Positions 1-7,966 of a stretch of 36,503 nt of DNA are shown here, one piece after another. The stretch lies in the IMG/VR virus record IMGVR_UViG_3300006733_000009, positions 1 through 36,503 of that record; one strand, 5' to 3'. A model generated the notes under the pieces. The model searched no databases, was not told the DNA's origin, and saw nothing but the letters and a program-made list of their open reading frames with translations. The position numbers and the translations under genes are program-made. How positions within the stretch are numbered: position 1 is the first letter of the stretch; each line of letters starts with the position of its first letter. This DNA is from a virus.

Positions 1-123
1 ATTTTTTTTTCTGGGTTTAGCGTTAGCCTCCCCGCTTCAACAGGTTATAGAAGAGCAGATGTACGACCATCAATTAAACTGCACTGACTCTTCTATTTCC
101 AATCAAAATAAAGCTGTCTGTAC
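1..123. repeat. Left copy of terminal redundancy (circular junction)
   Basis: These bases are identical to 36381-36503. The match lies inside one open reading frame that becomes continuous when the ends are joined, so it is most simply assembly overlap of a circular molecule and not a biological long terminal repeat. Unique length is then 36,380 bp. Confidence 0.95.
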
Positions 124-208
124 TTCAATAGATGTACTCTTGCCACTTTTTGTGGGGGTATTATTCGGATTTGCAGGATTTTTATTATCTTCCATAACAA
201 TTAGGTGA
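1..208 (+). CDS. Two-helix MxKKG membrane protein, 3' part (gene crosses the break)
   Basis: This is the C-terminal part of an 85-aa protein that starts at 36331 and is intact only on the circle. The whole protein begins MDKKG, followed by a hydrophobic helix, a polar loop with two cysteines (LNCTDSS and AVCTSIDV) and a second hydrophobic helix ending SSITIR. It is a paralogue of the 300-545 product, which has the same MxKKG start, a DCTN loop, a later Cys-x-Val-Asp and a second helix. The MxKKG start resembles archaeal pilin-like leaders, but the second helix argues for a membrane or virion-envelope protein. Function unknown. Confidence 0.75.
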   Translation, partial: FFFLGLALASPLQQVIEEQMYDHQLNCTDSSISNQNKAVCTSIDVLLPLFVGVLFGFAGFLLSSITIR

Positions 209-213
209 CAAAA

Positions 214-303
214 ATGAAAAAAGGTTCAAAACACAATACGAAAACGAAAGAGAAAATAAGTAAGATTATGAAGGATAAGTGGAGGAAAGGAGAAAAAAGA
301 TGA
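214..303 (+). CDS. Very basic 29-aa peptide
   Basis: The frame ATG to TGA encodes a short Lys/Arg-rich peptide (starts MKKGSKHNTK). It sits between the two MxKKG paralogues and its stop overlaps the next start at 300 as ATGA. No clear ribosome binding site precedes it; a GTG at 205 is in frame. It could bind nucleic acid or could be only a coupling frame that delivers ribosomes to the next gene. Confidence 0.35.
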   Translation: MKKGSKHNTKTKEKISKIMKDKWRKGEKR

Positions 304-545
304 ATAAAAAAGGTAATGTATTCTTTGGAGTAATTGTAGGAATAGTTATTTTTATATTTGGTATTTTATTTATCCCTTTCTTAGCAGATGATATAGATAC
401 AACAAGAACAGATTTAGATTGTACAAATACAAGTATAACAGGAGGAACTATGATGACTTGCTTGGTTGTTGATTTAACTATAGTTTATTTAATATGGTTC
501 TTTGTATCAATAGCATTAGGGTTTATCGTGGGGGCGAATACTTAG
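300..545 (+). CDS. Two-helix MNKKG membrane protein (paralogue of the junction gene)
   Basis: The start at 300 is chosen over an upstream in-frame start at 279 because GGAGGAAAGGAG lies just before it and because it gives an N-terminus MNKKGNVFFG like that of its paralogue. The 81-aa product has a first hydrophobic helix at about residues 8-28, a loop with two cysteines, and a second helix at about 55-75 ending in GANT. The two paralogues lie in tandem ahead of the LamG protein, which suggests a paired membrane or envelope role. No function can be assigned by family. Confidence 0.75.
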   Translation: MNKKGNVFFGVIVGIVIFIFGILFIPFLADDIDTTRTDLDCTNTSITGGTMMTCLVVDLTIVYLIWFFVSIALGFIVGANT

Positions 546-546
546 A

Positions 547-3483
547 ATGAGAAAGATATTAATAATATTTTGTTTAAGTATTTTGATGATTTCTTTAGTT
601 AGTGCCGAGATGGAATTTGACAATAGAAAAGACTTTGATAAGAATATTGGGAGATATGGTAAATATGAAATTAAAGAATGGTTCGGAATGAAGAAGTTAA
701 TTGATATAGAATTGAAAGAGAATACAGAAGAGTGTGTAATGGGTTGTGAAGCAGTTAAGGAGATTGCTATACATGAAAAAGGGGTTTTAATTGAGGACAT
801 TTATTTTTACAATGTAAAAAAGAGGTATAATCAGACGTTAGATTACCAGATATTAATTAATAAGAATAACAAATGGCAGCAATATAACCTAGGGGGTGAG
901 GTAAATAAAGGAACTTATCAAATAAAGTTACAGGGCAATAAACAGCCTTACGAGACTATTGATTGGGTCATAAAGAGTAATGGTTATTGGCTCACGGATT
1001 GGGCAATGTGGGGTTCTGGTAGTGACTTACTTTTATATTATGATTTAGAGGAAACTTCTGGTTTAGTGATAGATAGGGAAGGTGGAACAAATAATGGAAC
1101 TGCAAATAATGTCTCAAGACAATATGATGGTGTTATAACTTATGGTTATGGTTTTAATGCCACAAATAATTATATTAATTTCACCGCAATAAATATGACA
1201 GAAAATTGGACAATTAGTATGTGGGTTAATGCCACAACAGATATAGCAGGTTCTGTAATGCCAATAGGAAGTAATGTCGGAGCAAATGGTTATTTTATAC
1301 AATGGCAAAGTACAAATTTTAGAGTATACGGGGATGGTGTACATGATACAGAGGATGTAGCAGCAGGAAGGGGTATTAATTACAATAATTTTGAACATTG
1401 GGTAATAAGATATAATGGAACAGATATGGATTTTTTTATTAATAATACTAGATTAGGAAGTTCTAGCGAAGCTGATTTTGATATGGTTTTAAATAATATA
1501 GGGGACACATATACGGGAGGGGCTGATTTTAATGGTACAATAGATGAAGTAGGAATATGGAATAAAAGTTTAACAAATGCCGAAATAGAAAATTTATGGA
1601 ATGGAGGAAGCGGTATGACTTATGGCGGCGTATCTCTTTCTGTAACTCAAAATCTACCTGTTAATGCTTTTACATCAGTAAATAAGAGGATAACTTTTAA
1701 TTGTTCTTCTTCCATAACAGGAGTAGATAATGTTGAGAATATTTCTTTATATTTAGATGGTTCAGAAAATTATGTCCATACTCATGGAACATCAAATAGT
1801 ACAAGTTTTGAAGAACAAATAACTGTAGATGGTTTAGGGAGTCATAATTGGTATTGTCTGGCAGTTAGTAATAATTCTGATGAAGCAACATCAGGAACAA
1901 GAACATTTACCTTAGAAGATTATATAACAAGTAACCCCGTTTACAATACCTCTAGTTTTGAAACGAAGAATGAATCTTTTTTCTTAAATGTATCTTACGA
2001 TTTAAATTTCACAACAGTATCTGCAAATTTATGGTATAATGGAACAGGTTATACAACCTATAAAAGTTATGATAATGGAAGCATAGCAACCTTTGAAAAT
2101 TCCCTAGACGTTCCTATAAATAACCACCTCAACGGATTAAATAAGTCATTCCATTGGGAAGTTAGTTTGACAAACAGTTCCAGCACAACCCTTTATAATG
2201 TTTCTAAATTAAACCAGACAGTAAGCGGGATAAGTTTTGGAATAAGGAATGAATCTTTAGATAATACATTCTTAAACATTTCATTTAGAGATGAAACAAG
2301 TCTTGCAGATATTAATGCTTCTATTCCTTTATCTGCTTTTGGTTATTATATAGGAAGTGGAAGTATAAATAAAAGTATTTCATATACAAGTACATTAGCA
2401 AATGATAGTTATATATTTGGATTTAATCCTTTAAATGAAACTTTAAATTTGGATGCTTATGTTCAGTATTCTAGTAGTAGTTACCCGCAGAGAACCTATA
2501 ACCCAGAGTATTTAGTTTATACAAATTTAACAACTAATATAACATTGTACTTATTACATGAGGATGATGGTATTTATGTCACTTTTCAAGTATTGACACA
2601 GGCAGAGCAACCCATAGAAGGAGTATTTGCCAACGCTTCAAGGGAAATTGAAGGAAGTACAGTCGTGGTTGGTTCTGGGACAACAGGGGCAGACGGAGCA
2701 ATAACATTCTGGTTAAATCCAGATTATGCACATGATTTTGTATTTGAGGCAACAGGTTATGGGGATTATGAAACAACTATAACCCCCACACAATCTAGTT
2801 ATACTATAACTTTAGGGGGGGGAATTACAACTGCACCAGACTATAGTCAAGAAATTTCGTTCTTTATTGAACCAATTTCAGGATTTTTGTATAATAATAC
2901 ACAATACAATTTCAATTTTACAATTTCCTCAACTTATTGGTCTTTAGATAGTTATGGTTTTATATTAGAATATGACAACGGGACAGAAATAGGTTCTGTT
3001 TCTGGAAGTACAGGAACAGGGGGAACAGAGAGATTAGACGCAGATACTTCTACAGCAGACAGAGTTTATATGTATTATTTCTATGAGACAAACAGTACCT
3101 TTAATAATGGTTCAAGATATTGGATAATGCAGACAGACATCGGTTCAGAATTTAGTATATTCCATTTCTTTGAAGATTTAACTTTATATATAGATGCAAA
3201 TATGTTTGGAATATCAGGAACAGATGGAACAGATACTTTTGGGAGAGCATTGATTAGCTTTTTAATCTTAGTCTTAACGGTAGGGGTTTTAAGTTATAGA
3301 TATGGAATACAATCAGAAGCAGCAATAATGGGGATAATCTTTGGTATAGTCTTATTTTTAGATGTTGGAATAGGATTAATACCAAATCCAGAATTAGCAA
3401 CAAATGCAGGGATAAGCAATTTTGCCACAATAATAACTGGATTACTCTTGATTGGAATGTTAATCAGGGAGGAATTAAAATGA
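547..3483 (+). CDS. 978-aa secreted/membrane-anchored LamG-domain adhesin
   Basis: A signal peptide (MRKILIIFCL...VSA) opens the protein. A LamG/concanavalin A-like domain spans about residues 157-358, recognisable by the DLEETSG start, the polar beta strands and the NGTIDEVGIWNKSLTNAEI end motif. Beta-rich, Asn-x-Ser/Thr-rich Ig-like segments follow. Three hydrophobic helices at about 898-975 anchor the C-terminus. The gene starts one base after the preceding stop and overlaps the next start by ATGA. LamG domains bind glycans or proteins, so a role as surface or virion receptor-binding protein is likely. A run of eight G at 2815-2822 lies in the coding sequence. Confidence 0.85.
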   Translation: MRKILIIFCLSILMISLVSAEMEFDNRKDFDKNIGRYGKYEIKEWFGMKKLIDIELKENTEECVMGCEAVKEIAIHEKGVLIEDIYFYNVKKRYNQTLDYQILINKNNKWQQYNLGGEVNKGTYQIKLQGNKQPYETIDWVIKSNGYWLTDWAMWGSGSDLLLYYDLEETSGLVIDREGGTNNGTANNVSRQYDGVITYGYGFNATNNYINFTAINMTENWTISMWVNATTDIAGSVMPIGSNVGANGYFIQWQSTNFRVYGDGVHDTEDVAAGRGINYNNFEHWVIRYNGTDMDFFINNTRLGSSSEADFDMVLNNIGDTYTGGADFNGTIDEVGIWNKSLTNAEIENLWNGGSGMTYGGVSLSVTQNLPVNAFTSVNKRITFNCSSSITGVDNVENISLYLDGSENYVHTHGTSNSTSFEEQITVDGLGSHNWYCLAVSNNSDEATSGTRTFTLEDYITSNPVYNTSSFETKNESFFLNVSYDLNFTTVSANLWYNGTGYTTYKSYDNGSIATFENSLDVPINNHLNGLNKSFHWEVSLTNSSSTTLYNVSKLNQTVSGISFGIRNESLDNTFLNISFRDETSLADINASIPLSAFGYYIGSGSINKSISYTSTLANDSYIFGFNPLNETLNLDAYVQYSSSSYPQRTYNPEYLVYTNLTTNITLYLLHEDDGIYVTFQVLTQAEQPIEGVFANASREIEGSTVVVGSGTTGADGAITFWLNPDYAHDFVFEATGYGDYETTITPTQSSYTITLGGGITTAPDYSQEISFFIEPISGFLYNNTQYNFNFTISSTYWSLDSYGFILEYDNGTEIGSVSGSTGTGGTERLDADTSTADRVYMYYFYETNSTFNNGSRYWIMQTDIGSEFSIFHFFEDLTLYIDANMFGISGTDGTDTFGRALISFLILVLTVGVLSYRYGIQSEAAIMGIIFGIVLFLDVGIGLIPNPELATNAGISNFATIITGLLLIGMLIREELK

Positions 3484-3884
3484 GGATATATTATTATTTA
3501 GTAATCATTGTAGGACTAATGGCTTTATTTAGTGTAGCAGGTATAGAGACTCCAACAAGCTATGCATTAGATACATTGGGAATAATGAATATAGAGAATA
3601 TTCAATCTACAACATTCTTTACGTCTATTGTTGCAGTTTTTTTAGCAGTAGCAGGAGCTGGAATTTTAATTGGTGTTCTAACAAGGACTGCCCCAGAGAG
3701 CTATCTATTAGGTTCTTTAATGGCATCAGTGTTAGTATTGTTTGTAGGAGATTTGGTTTCCATAATAGCAGCAGTTAGGTCTTATGGAGTAGATTGGATA
3801 ACTTATATTATCTTACTATTGGCAGCACCATTAATAGTAGGATATTTAATTTCATTAGTAGAGTTTTGGAGGGGAACTGATTAA
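3480..3884 (+). CDS. 134-aa polytopic membrane protein
   Basis: About four hydrophobic segments are visible (residues roughly 5-22, 45-66, 76-98 and 106-127), with a short C-terminal acidic tail. Translation is coupled to the LamG protein through a four-base ATGA overlap. It is probably part of the same envelope or surface complex. No family recognised. Confidence 0.8.
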   Translation: MRIYYYLVIIVGLMALFSVAGIETPTSYALDTLGIMNIENIQSTTFFTSIVAVFLAVAGAGILIGVLTRTAPESYLLGSLMASVLVLFVGDLVSIIAAVRSYGVDWITYIILLLAAPLIVGYLISLVEFWRGTD

Positions 3885-3885
3885 A

Positions 3886-4149
3886 ATGGGAAATTATATA
3901 GACCCTTTTGATTTTAGAACAATTTTTGTAAATTACTTTTTAGGAAACGCAGAACTATTTATTTTTGCGTTTGTTATAATTTTTTCATTTGTCGCAGCCA
4001 AATTTCAAATGTCAAATAGGATATTTATTTCCTTATTAGCAATCGGGGCTATAATCTTCTCAGCCGTATTAGGAAATGCAGTTTATATATTAATAATCTT
4101 TATAGTAGGACTAATAACATTCAAGGGAATAGCTAAAATAATGACCTAA
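3886..4149 (+). CDS. 87-aa three-helix membrane protein
   Basis: The start lies immediately after the preceding stop in a TAAAATG junction, with GGAGGGG slightly upstream. Three hydrophobic segments cover most of residues 18-82. It is the last gene of the transcript that carries the 978-aa LamG protein, since a new promoter follows at 4158. Function unknown; likely membrane or virion envelope. Confidence 0.75.
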   Translation: MGNYIDPFDFRTIFVNYFLGNAELFIFAFVIIFSFVAAKFQMSNRIFISLLAIGAIIFSAVLGNAVYILIIFIVGLITFKGIAKIMT

Positions 4150-4157
4150 CATACACA

Positions 4158-4165
4158 TTTAAATA
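4158..4165 (+). promoter_or_regulatory. Archaeal promoter, ACACA-TTTAAATA class, leaderless
   Basis: TTTAAATA preceded by ACACA (BRE-like). The ATG at 4187 lies 29 nt after the first T, where transcription should start, and no ribosome binding site is present, so the message is probably leaderless. Confidence 0.75.
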
Positions 4166-4186
4166 TACTAATGGGTAATATATAAT

Positions 4187-4582
4187 ATGGGATTCAAAGA
4201 GATATTACAAAAGATGGGTGAAAAAAGAAGACAAAAGAAAGAGATGTTTAAATTAGCAGAAGAGAAACTAAGAATCCAACAGACATTAGAAGAAAGACAA
4301 AAGAGTGCAAACGAAAGAGAACTCAATAGATTCCTAAGTGAAGAGAGAGAAGAACAGATAAAAGAGGCTTTAGAATTCCATAGAAAGAAAAGACAAGAAG
4401 ATATACAGTTTCATCATAATCCATTAAATACCCCAAACATAACCAACCACACAGAATGGGAAGTGTTGAGAGAACCAAATCTTTTTAGTAAGGGAAAGAT
4501 GACAATAAACGAGAATGACGGTTCTGTTTTGAGAAATAACCCAGACTTAATGAAGAATAATAGGAGTTTATGTGGCATATAA
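4187..4582 (+). CDS. 131-aa charged coiled-coil protein
   Basis: The first 75 residues are a continuous Lys/Arg/Glu/Gln-rich helix typical of a coiled coil; the rest is polar and probably less ordered (HHNPLNTPNITNH). The ATG is positioned for leaderless translation from the promoter at 4158. It heads a short operon with a nucleotidyltransferase-like protein and a pilin-like protein. Could be a scaffold or nucleic-acid-associated virion protein; no family recognised. Confidence 0.75.
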   Translation: MGFKEILQKMGEKRRQKKEMFKLAEEKLRIQQTLEERQKSANERELNRFLSEEREEQIKEALEFHRKKRQEDIQFHHNPLNTPNITNHTEWEVLREPNLFSKGKMTINENDGSVLRNNPDLMKNNRSLCGI

Positions 4583-4713
4583 TGGAAGTTGTAAAAGTAG
4601 AAATAATGACAGAAGAATGGGAATATTTAAGAAAAAAACATGGAGAAGATAAAAAAATGAGAGAGGTATTTGTTTTAAAAGATAAGGAGGATTATCTACC
4701 AAGATGGGCTTAA
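4582..4713 (+). CDS. 43-aa small acidic/basic protein
   Basis: ATG overlaps the preceding stop (TAATG) and the frame ends inside the next gene. The product begins MEVVKVEIMT and ends YLPRWA. Its last codons contain the AAGGAGG ribosome binding site for the gene at 4704. Function unknown. Confidence 0.6.
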   Translation: MEVVKVEIMTEEWEYLRKKHGEDKKMREVFVLKDKEDYLPRWA

Positions 4714-5201
4714 CAGACGAACAGAAATTAAAGTATTATAGAAATAAAGACTTGGTGAAAGCTATGATAATCCAAGATGCTACAGAAGAAGGACATATAA
4801 TACATGGAGCACAGGCTATAAATGTTCAAGTAAGTCCCCCATTAAGAAAACATACAGAAGATTTCGATGTTTATACAAAGAAAGCAAAGAGTGAAGCAAT
4901 AGAAATGGAAAAGAAATTAGATAAAAAATTTGGAGGAGATTTTTTTAGAGTAGAACCAGCATTACATAAAAATACTTATAAAGTAAAATCAAATGTAACT
5001 AATTCAACAGTAGCAGATTACACAGGGCAGGGTAAAAAGCCTAAAGCTAATCAGATTTTAGGAACTAAATATGCAAAACTAAGTGCAATGAAAAGGAAGT
5101 TATTAAAAACATTAAGGGATGAAGCAAAGGAATTTAGACATGATAAGGATAGAGAAACTCTACAAAGAATAAGATTACAGGAGGAAATGTCAGAATGGTA
5201 A
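4704..5201 (+). CDS. Nucleotidyltransferase-fold protein (AbiEii-like)
   Basis: The 165-aa protein carries the signature of DNA polymerase beta-type nucleotidyltransferases: a Gly-containing segment (HGAQAINVQV, residues 34-43), then Lys-His-Thr-Glu-Asp-Phe-Asp (residues 49-55) giving the paired acidic metal ligands D53 and D55, and a later candidate acidic residue in VADYTG (D105). The C-terminal third is a basic helix. AbiEii-type proteins are toxins in some toxin-antitoxin pairs, but here the gene sits in a virion-type operon without a recognisable AbiEi antitoxin, so another nucleotide-transfer role is as likely. A strong AAGGAGG precedes the ATG. Confidence 0.6.
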   Translation: MGLTDEQKLKYYRNKDLVKAMIIQDATEEGHIIHGAQAINVQVSPPLRKHTEDFDVYTKKAKSEAIEMEKKLDKKFGGDFFRVEPALHKNTYKVKSNVTNSTVADYTGQGKKPKANQILGTKYAKLSAMKRKLLKTLRDEAKEFRHDKDRETLQRIRLQEEMSEW

Positions 5202-5401
5202 AGAAAAAACTAAAGAAAATATTAAAAGCCCCAAAAAAAGGGGTTGGGGTAAAAGGGATTAGTTCTAAGAAAGTAATTAAACAATTAGCAGAGGAACATA
5301 GAACTTTAGTTAGAGAAGCAGAGGAAAAACCAGTAGAAAAAGATGATAGAAGTTTATTTTTTAAAAGGGAGTTAGAAAAAGAAAGGAAATGGTTAAGTTA
5401 A
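5195..5401 (+). CDS. 68-aa basic protein
   Basis: The start overlaps the end of the nucleotidyltransferase gene and is preceded by AGGAGG inside that gene. The product is Lys-rich at the N-terminus (MVKKKLKKILKAPKKGV) and a charged helix after that. A nucleic-acid or lipid-binding role would fit but cannot be shown. Confidence 0.65.
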   Translation: MVKKKLKKILKAPKKGVGVKGISSKKVIKQLAEEHRTLVREAEEKPVEKDDRSLFFKRELEKERKWLS

Positions 5402-5435
5402 TTTTTACATGTTCAAGGAGGGTAGATAAAAGGAG

Positions 5436-5954
5436 ATGAATAGAAAAGGACAGTTGACATTAGGTCTGATAATAATGATATTCATAATTGCGATTGTGGG
5501 TTTAGCATTATTACAACCAATCTTCAACAACCAAAATATCTTAACAAGTAAGAGAGCAATAGTGAACGAAGCGATTGACATAAGTGACGCATGGTTAAAT
5601 AGTACAGATATGAATTCTACATATCCATTAACTATAGCACAAGCACCAAGTGGTTGGAAAGTAGATAGATGTCCGATTGAATCAGTAACATTTGGTAATA
5701 GTACAGATGATTATACAGTCACAACAGATTATACATTTACAGCATCAACAGGTGTCTTATTGTTAAGCACTAACGGAACAGATGAAGTAAAGCAAGGTGG
5801 AAATGATACTTTGATAGATTACACTTATTGCCCTGATGGATATAATCCAGATGGCGGTTCAAGAGGAGTAGCAGGAATCATAGGATTGTTTGTTGCATTA
5901 GCTCTAGTTTTGGCAATAGTAGGTTTAGGTATTAAAGAGTGGATGAATAGATAA
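5436..5954 (+). CDS. 172-aa pilin-like protein with N- and C-terminal helices
   Basis: The N-terminus MNRKGQLTLG followed by a long hydrophobic helix (about residues 8-27) matches archaeal type III (prepilin-like) leaders common in DPANN archaea. The middle is a polar, sequon-containing ectodomain with cysteines (VDRCP and YTYCPDG). A second hydrophobic helix at about 146-166 precedes a charged end. AAGGAGGG lies 12 bases upstream. The second helix is unusual for a pilin and suggests a membrane-anchored hairpin protein of the virion or host surface. Confidence 0.65.
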   Translation: MNRKGQLTLGLIIMIFIIAIVGLALLQPIFNNQNILTSKRAIVNEAIDISDAWLNSTDMNSTYPLTIAQAPSGWKVDRCPIESVTFGNSTDDYTVTTDYTFTASTGVLLLSTNGTDEVKQGGNDTLIDYTYCPDGYNPDGGSRGVAGIIGLFVALALVLAIVGLGIKEWMNR

Positions 5955-5956
5955 AG

Positions 5957-6142
5957 ATGACAAAAGCAATTTTAAGAACAATTCCTGTAATGGAATCCAC
6001 AGCATTAGCTAGTGATAATGTTAAATTTTTCAAGAAAAAGAAAAAGGACACAGGAGATTTCGTCGAACAAGGAGTTAAGAACATTGTAGGAGTAAATCTA
6101 GTTTCAGCCACTGCCGACGCAGTAGAGCATTATGATTTTTAG
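5957..6142 (+). CDS. 61-aa small protein
   Basis: Starts two bases after the preceding stop. It has a lysine cluster near residues 24-30 (FFKKKKKDTG) and a weakly hydrophobic C-terminal half (NIVGVNLVSATADAV). Last gene before the terminator at 6147, so it closes the virion-type operon. Function unknown. Confidence 0.6.
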   Translation: MTKAILRTIPVMESTALASDNVKFFKKKKKDTGDFVEQGVKNIVGVNLVSATADAVEHYDF

Positions 6143-6146
6143 TTAG

Positions 6147-6175
6147 TTCCCAGTTATTTTCTAGGGAATTTTTTT
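6147..6175 (+). terminator. Hairpin plus T-tract terminator
   Basis: TTCCC (6147-6151) pairs with GGGAA (6164-6168), with AG/CT adding inner pairs beside one bulged A, and is followed by seven T. It lies directly behind the last gene of the structural operon. Confidence 0.75.
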
Positions 6176-6261
6176 AATTAAATATTTGGAAATATAAAAA
6201 ATGCCATGTAAAAAAAGGAAAGGAAAAAAGAAGGGAAGATAATATTTTAGAACTAATTAGC

Positions 6262-6315
6262 GGGGAGTTGGGTAGTGAACCAGAGTGTGAGTAGAATTTA
6301 GGCCTACCACTCCCC
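6262..6315. ncRNA. Strong hairpin in the 6143-6429 gene-free stretch
   Basis: GGGGAGT (6262-6268) pairs with ACTCCCC (6309-6315), and GGTAG (6271-6275) pairs with CTACC (6304-6308), separated by a two-base bulge; the terminal loop is 28 nt. A TATA-like element on the minus strand (near 6342-6352) could start a short minus-strand RNA at this hairpin, and four T follow it on the plus strand. It may be a small RNA, a second terminator or a protein site. Nothing else coding is seen in this 287-bp gap. Confidence 0.4.
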
Positions 6316-6400
6316 TTTTCACTATTATAGTATGGTAACAATACTATATAAATCTTTTGTTTTTGAAATATGGTTTGTAACTCTTTAGTTAAAATAAACA

Positions 6401-6408
6401 TTTAAATA
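6401..6408 (+). promoter_or_regulatory. Archaeal promoter, AATAAACA-TTTAAATA class, leaderless
   Basis: TTTAAATA preceded by AATAAACA. The ATG at 6430 is 29 nt downstream with no ribosome binding site, which fits a leaderless message. Confidence 0.75.
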
Positions 6409-6429
6409 GAAGTAAAAATTTAACTTGAC

Positions 6430-7353
6430 ATGAAAGTAAAAAAAGATGTGATAATTGACCTTATAATTCTTGGAATAGAACAAGGGAAATCACCAACTAA
6501 AATAGCAAAAGAGAATAATATTTCTAAACAGCAGTTATACTATTATATGAGGAGATTAAGGGAAAAAGGAATTCTTGAAAAAAGAGGATATGGGGTTTGG
6601 GAACGAAGTAAAAAATCAACAAAGGTAGCTAATTCTGTTAGGGGTCATGCTTTTATGTGGAAAATCAAATTATTTAAAAAATTTAACTGGATTAAGATAT
6701 TAGAATCTAAAAAAATACCTTACAAAAAAATATACAAAGGTACACCCTCAATTCTATTCAAACAAAGAAAAATATGGTTAGGAAAGAAAAATATAATAAT
6801 ATATGAACCAGAGTCCTTTTTTGGTAAAACTGCCGTAGATACAAGGAAATATGCCTTTTCAAGACTTTTTGAGATTCTAGACCCCTTACAAGCGAAATTA
6901 GACATAAATCTAAAGAAAGATAATCTATATACTATCACTGTAGCAAGACATCATTATTCTTTAATAAAGAATTGTTTAGCACAGCAGTGTAATAAAACAG
7001 GACAGAAAATTGTAGTGTCCAATACTAATGGAATGTGGTTTGTAGTGGATAACTCTTATAACTTGGATGAAGCAGAAACTATACACCCAAAAACTGCATT
7101 ATTAGACAATGTAGGAATACAGAGATATTTCAATGAACACAAAGAAACAAATTTTAAAGTTACCCCAAGTTTTCTACTGGAGAGTATAAATAAAGTAACA
7201 CAGAATCAAGTTTTATTTAGTAAAAACTTTGAATCTCACATAAAAGCAATAAAGGATTTATCTAAAGGAGTTAAAAAATTAGTAAAAATAACAGAAGAAG
7301 TACAAAAAGAGAACAAATTACTAAAACAAAGGAGATTATCTGAATGGCAATAG
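6430..7353 (+). CDS. HTH DNA-binding protein of an archaeal mobile-element family
   Basis: Residues about 8-50 form a helix-turn-helix (SPTKIAKENNISKQQLYYYM) followed by a wing-like LREKGILEKRGYG. The remaining 250 residues match, from memory, an uncharacterised family common in archaeal viruses and plasmids, with landmarks RGHAFMWKIK, KKNIIIYEP and VARHHYSLIKN, and a C-terminal coiled coil. It has its own leaderless promoter and is the largest non-structural protein here. As no replication initiator is recognised elsewhere, replication initiation, partition or master regulation are all possible. Confidence 0.65.
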   Translation: MKVKKDVIIDLIILGIEQGKSPTKIAKENNISKQQLYYYMRRLREKGILEKRGYGVWERSKKSTKVANSVRGHAFMWKIKLFKKFNWIKILESKKIPYKKIYKGTPSILFKQRKIWLGKKNIIIYEPESFFGKTAVDTRKYAFSRLFEILDPLQAKLDINLKKDNLYTITVARHHYSLIKNCLAQQCNKTGQKIVVSNTNGMWFVVDNSYNLDEAETIHPKTALLDNVGIQRYFNEHKETNFKVTPSFLLESINKVTQNQVLFSKNFESHIKAIKDLSKGVKKLVKITEEVQKENKLLKQRRLSEWQ

Positions 7354-7505
7354 TAAAAGGAAAATTAGGCAGACTATGTAAAAAATGTGGAAAGAGATTT
7401 GAACCTTTAGGTAAATATAATAAATTATGTATTGAATGTTGGGAAGGTTCAAACAAAAGAAGAGATTTATTACTTTGGAAAAAATATAGGTTTCTTGATT
7501 TGTAA
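7344..7505 (+). CDS. 53-aa zinc-ribbon protein
   Basis: The frame overlaps the end of the HTH gene by 10 bases and follows GGAGATT in it. It holds two Cys-x-x-Cys pairs (LCKKCGK and LCIECWE) separated by about 15 residues, a classic zinc ribbon, then a basic tail. Coupling to the HTH gene suggests a co-acting nucleic-acid-binding accessory protein. Confidence 0.7.
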   Translation: MAIVKGKLGRLCKKCGKRFEPLGKYNKLCIECWEGSNKRRDLLLWKKYRFLDL

Positions 7506-7512
7506 CTTTAAA

Positions 7513-7533
7513 ATTACAATAAACATTTAAATA
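7513..7533 (+). promoter_or_regulatory. Archaeal promoter, AATAAACA-TTTAAATA class
   Basis: The TATA box TTTAAATA is at 7526-7533. AATTACAATAAACATTTA is shared exactly with the promoter before 9818. The expected start near 7555 leaves a short leader before the ATG at 7586. Confidence 0.7.
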
Positions 7534-7585
7534 CTTCTATTTCCTTAATTTTCTATAAAAAGAGTTTTTTTAGCGGGAATTTAAT

Positions 7586-7966
7586 ATGATAGATTGGTCA
7601 AATCTATATAAAATAAGAATAGCAAATCCAGATAAATCCATGCAAAAGCATGAAATAGTTAAGTTACTTTTAGTTATGAAATTATTAAATAAATATAAAC
7701 AACAAAAACAATATATAAAGATTTATACAGAATTTCAATTAGAAGGAAGAAAATGTGATATATATTTTGAAAATATAAAAACAAAAGAAATACTTATTTA
7801 TGAAATACAAAAAAGCATAACAACAAATTGGTTAGAAAAAGTAAAAGAATTCTATGAAGATTATGATGTTTTATTTATGAAAACAGATTTTATCGTCGTA
7901 GATTTAAAGAGATTATCCAATGATATTAATGAAATAGATAAACAACTGGAGGAATATGTATTTTAA
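7586..7966 (+). CDS. PD-(D/E)XK-like nuclease
   Basis: The 126-aa protein has an acidic residue in a strand (E49 in YTEFQLEG), D58 in RKCDIYFE, and E73-x-Q75-K76 in LIYEIQKS, the D...ExQ/K arrangement of the PD-(D/E)XK fold, followed by the usual helix (WLEKVKEFYE) and a strand (DVLFMKT). Members act as resolvases, restriction-type or replication nucleases. It leads a transcript of small membrane proteins and overlaps the next start by one base. Confidence 0.5.
   Translation: MIDWSNLYKIRIANPDKSMQKHEIVKLLLVMKLLNKYKQQKQYIKIYTEFQLEGRKCDIYFENIKTKEILIYEIQKSITTNWLEKVKEFYEDYDVLFMKTDFIVVDLKRLSNDINEIDKQLEEYVF

Noticed and set aside
1-123. Terminal direct repeat as an LTR or true linear-genome end
   Set aside because: The repeat is internal to one gene that becomes intact on circularisation, which is what assembly overlap produces.
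6262-6315. Possible tRNA on the minus strand (7-bp acceptor-like stem and a GGTTC stretch)
   Set aside because: Only 54 nt between stem ends, and no D, anticodon or T stem can be formed; kept as a plain hairpin.
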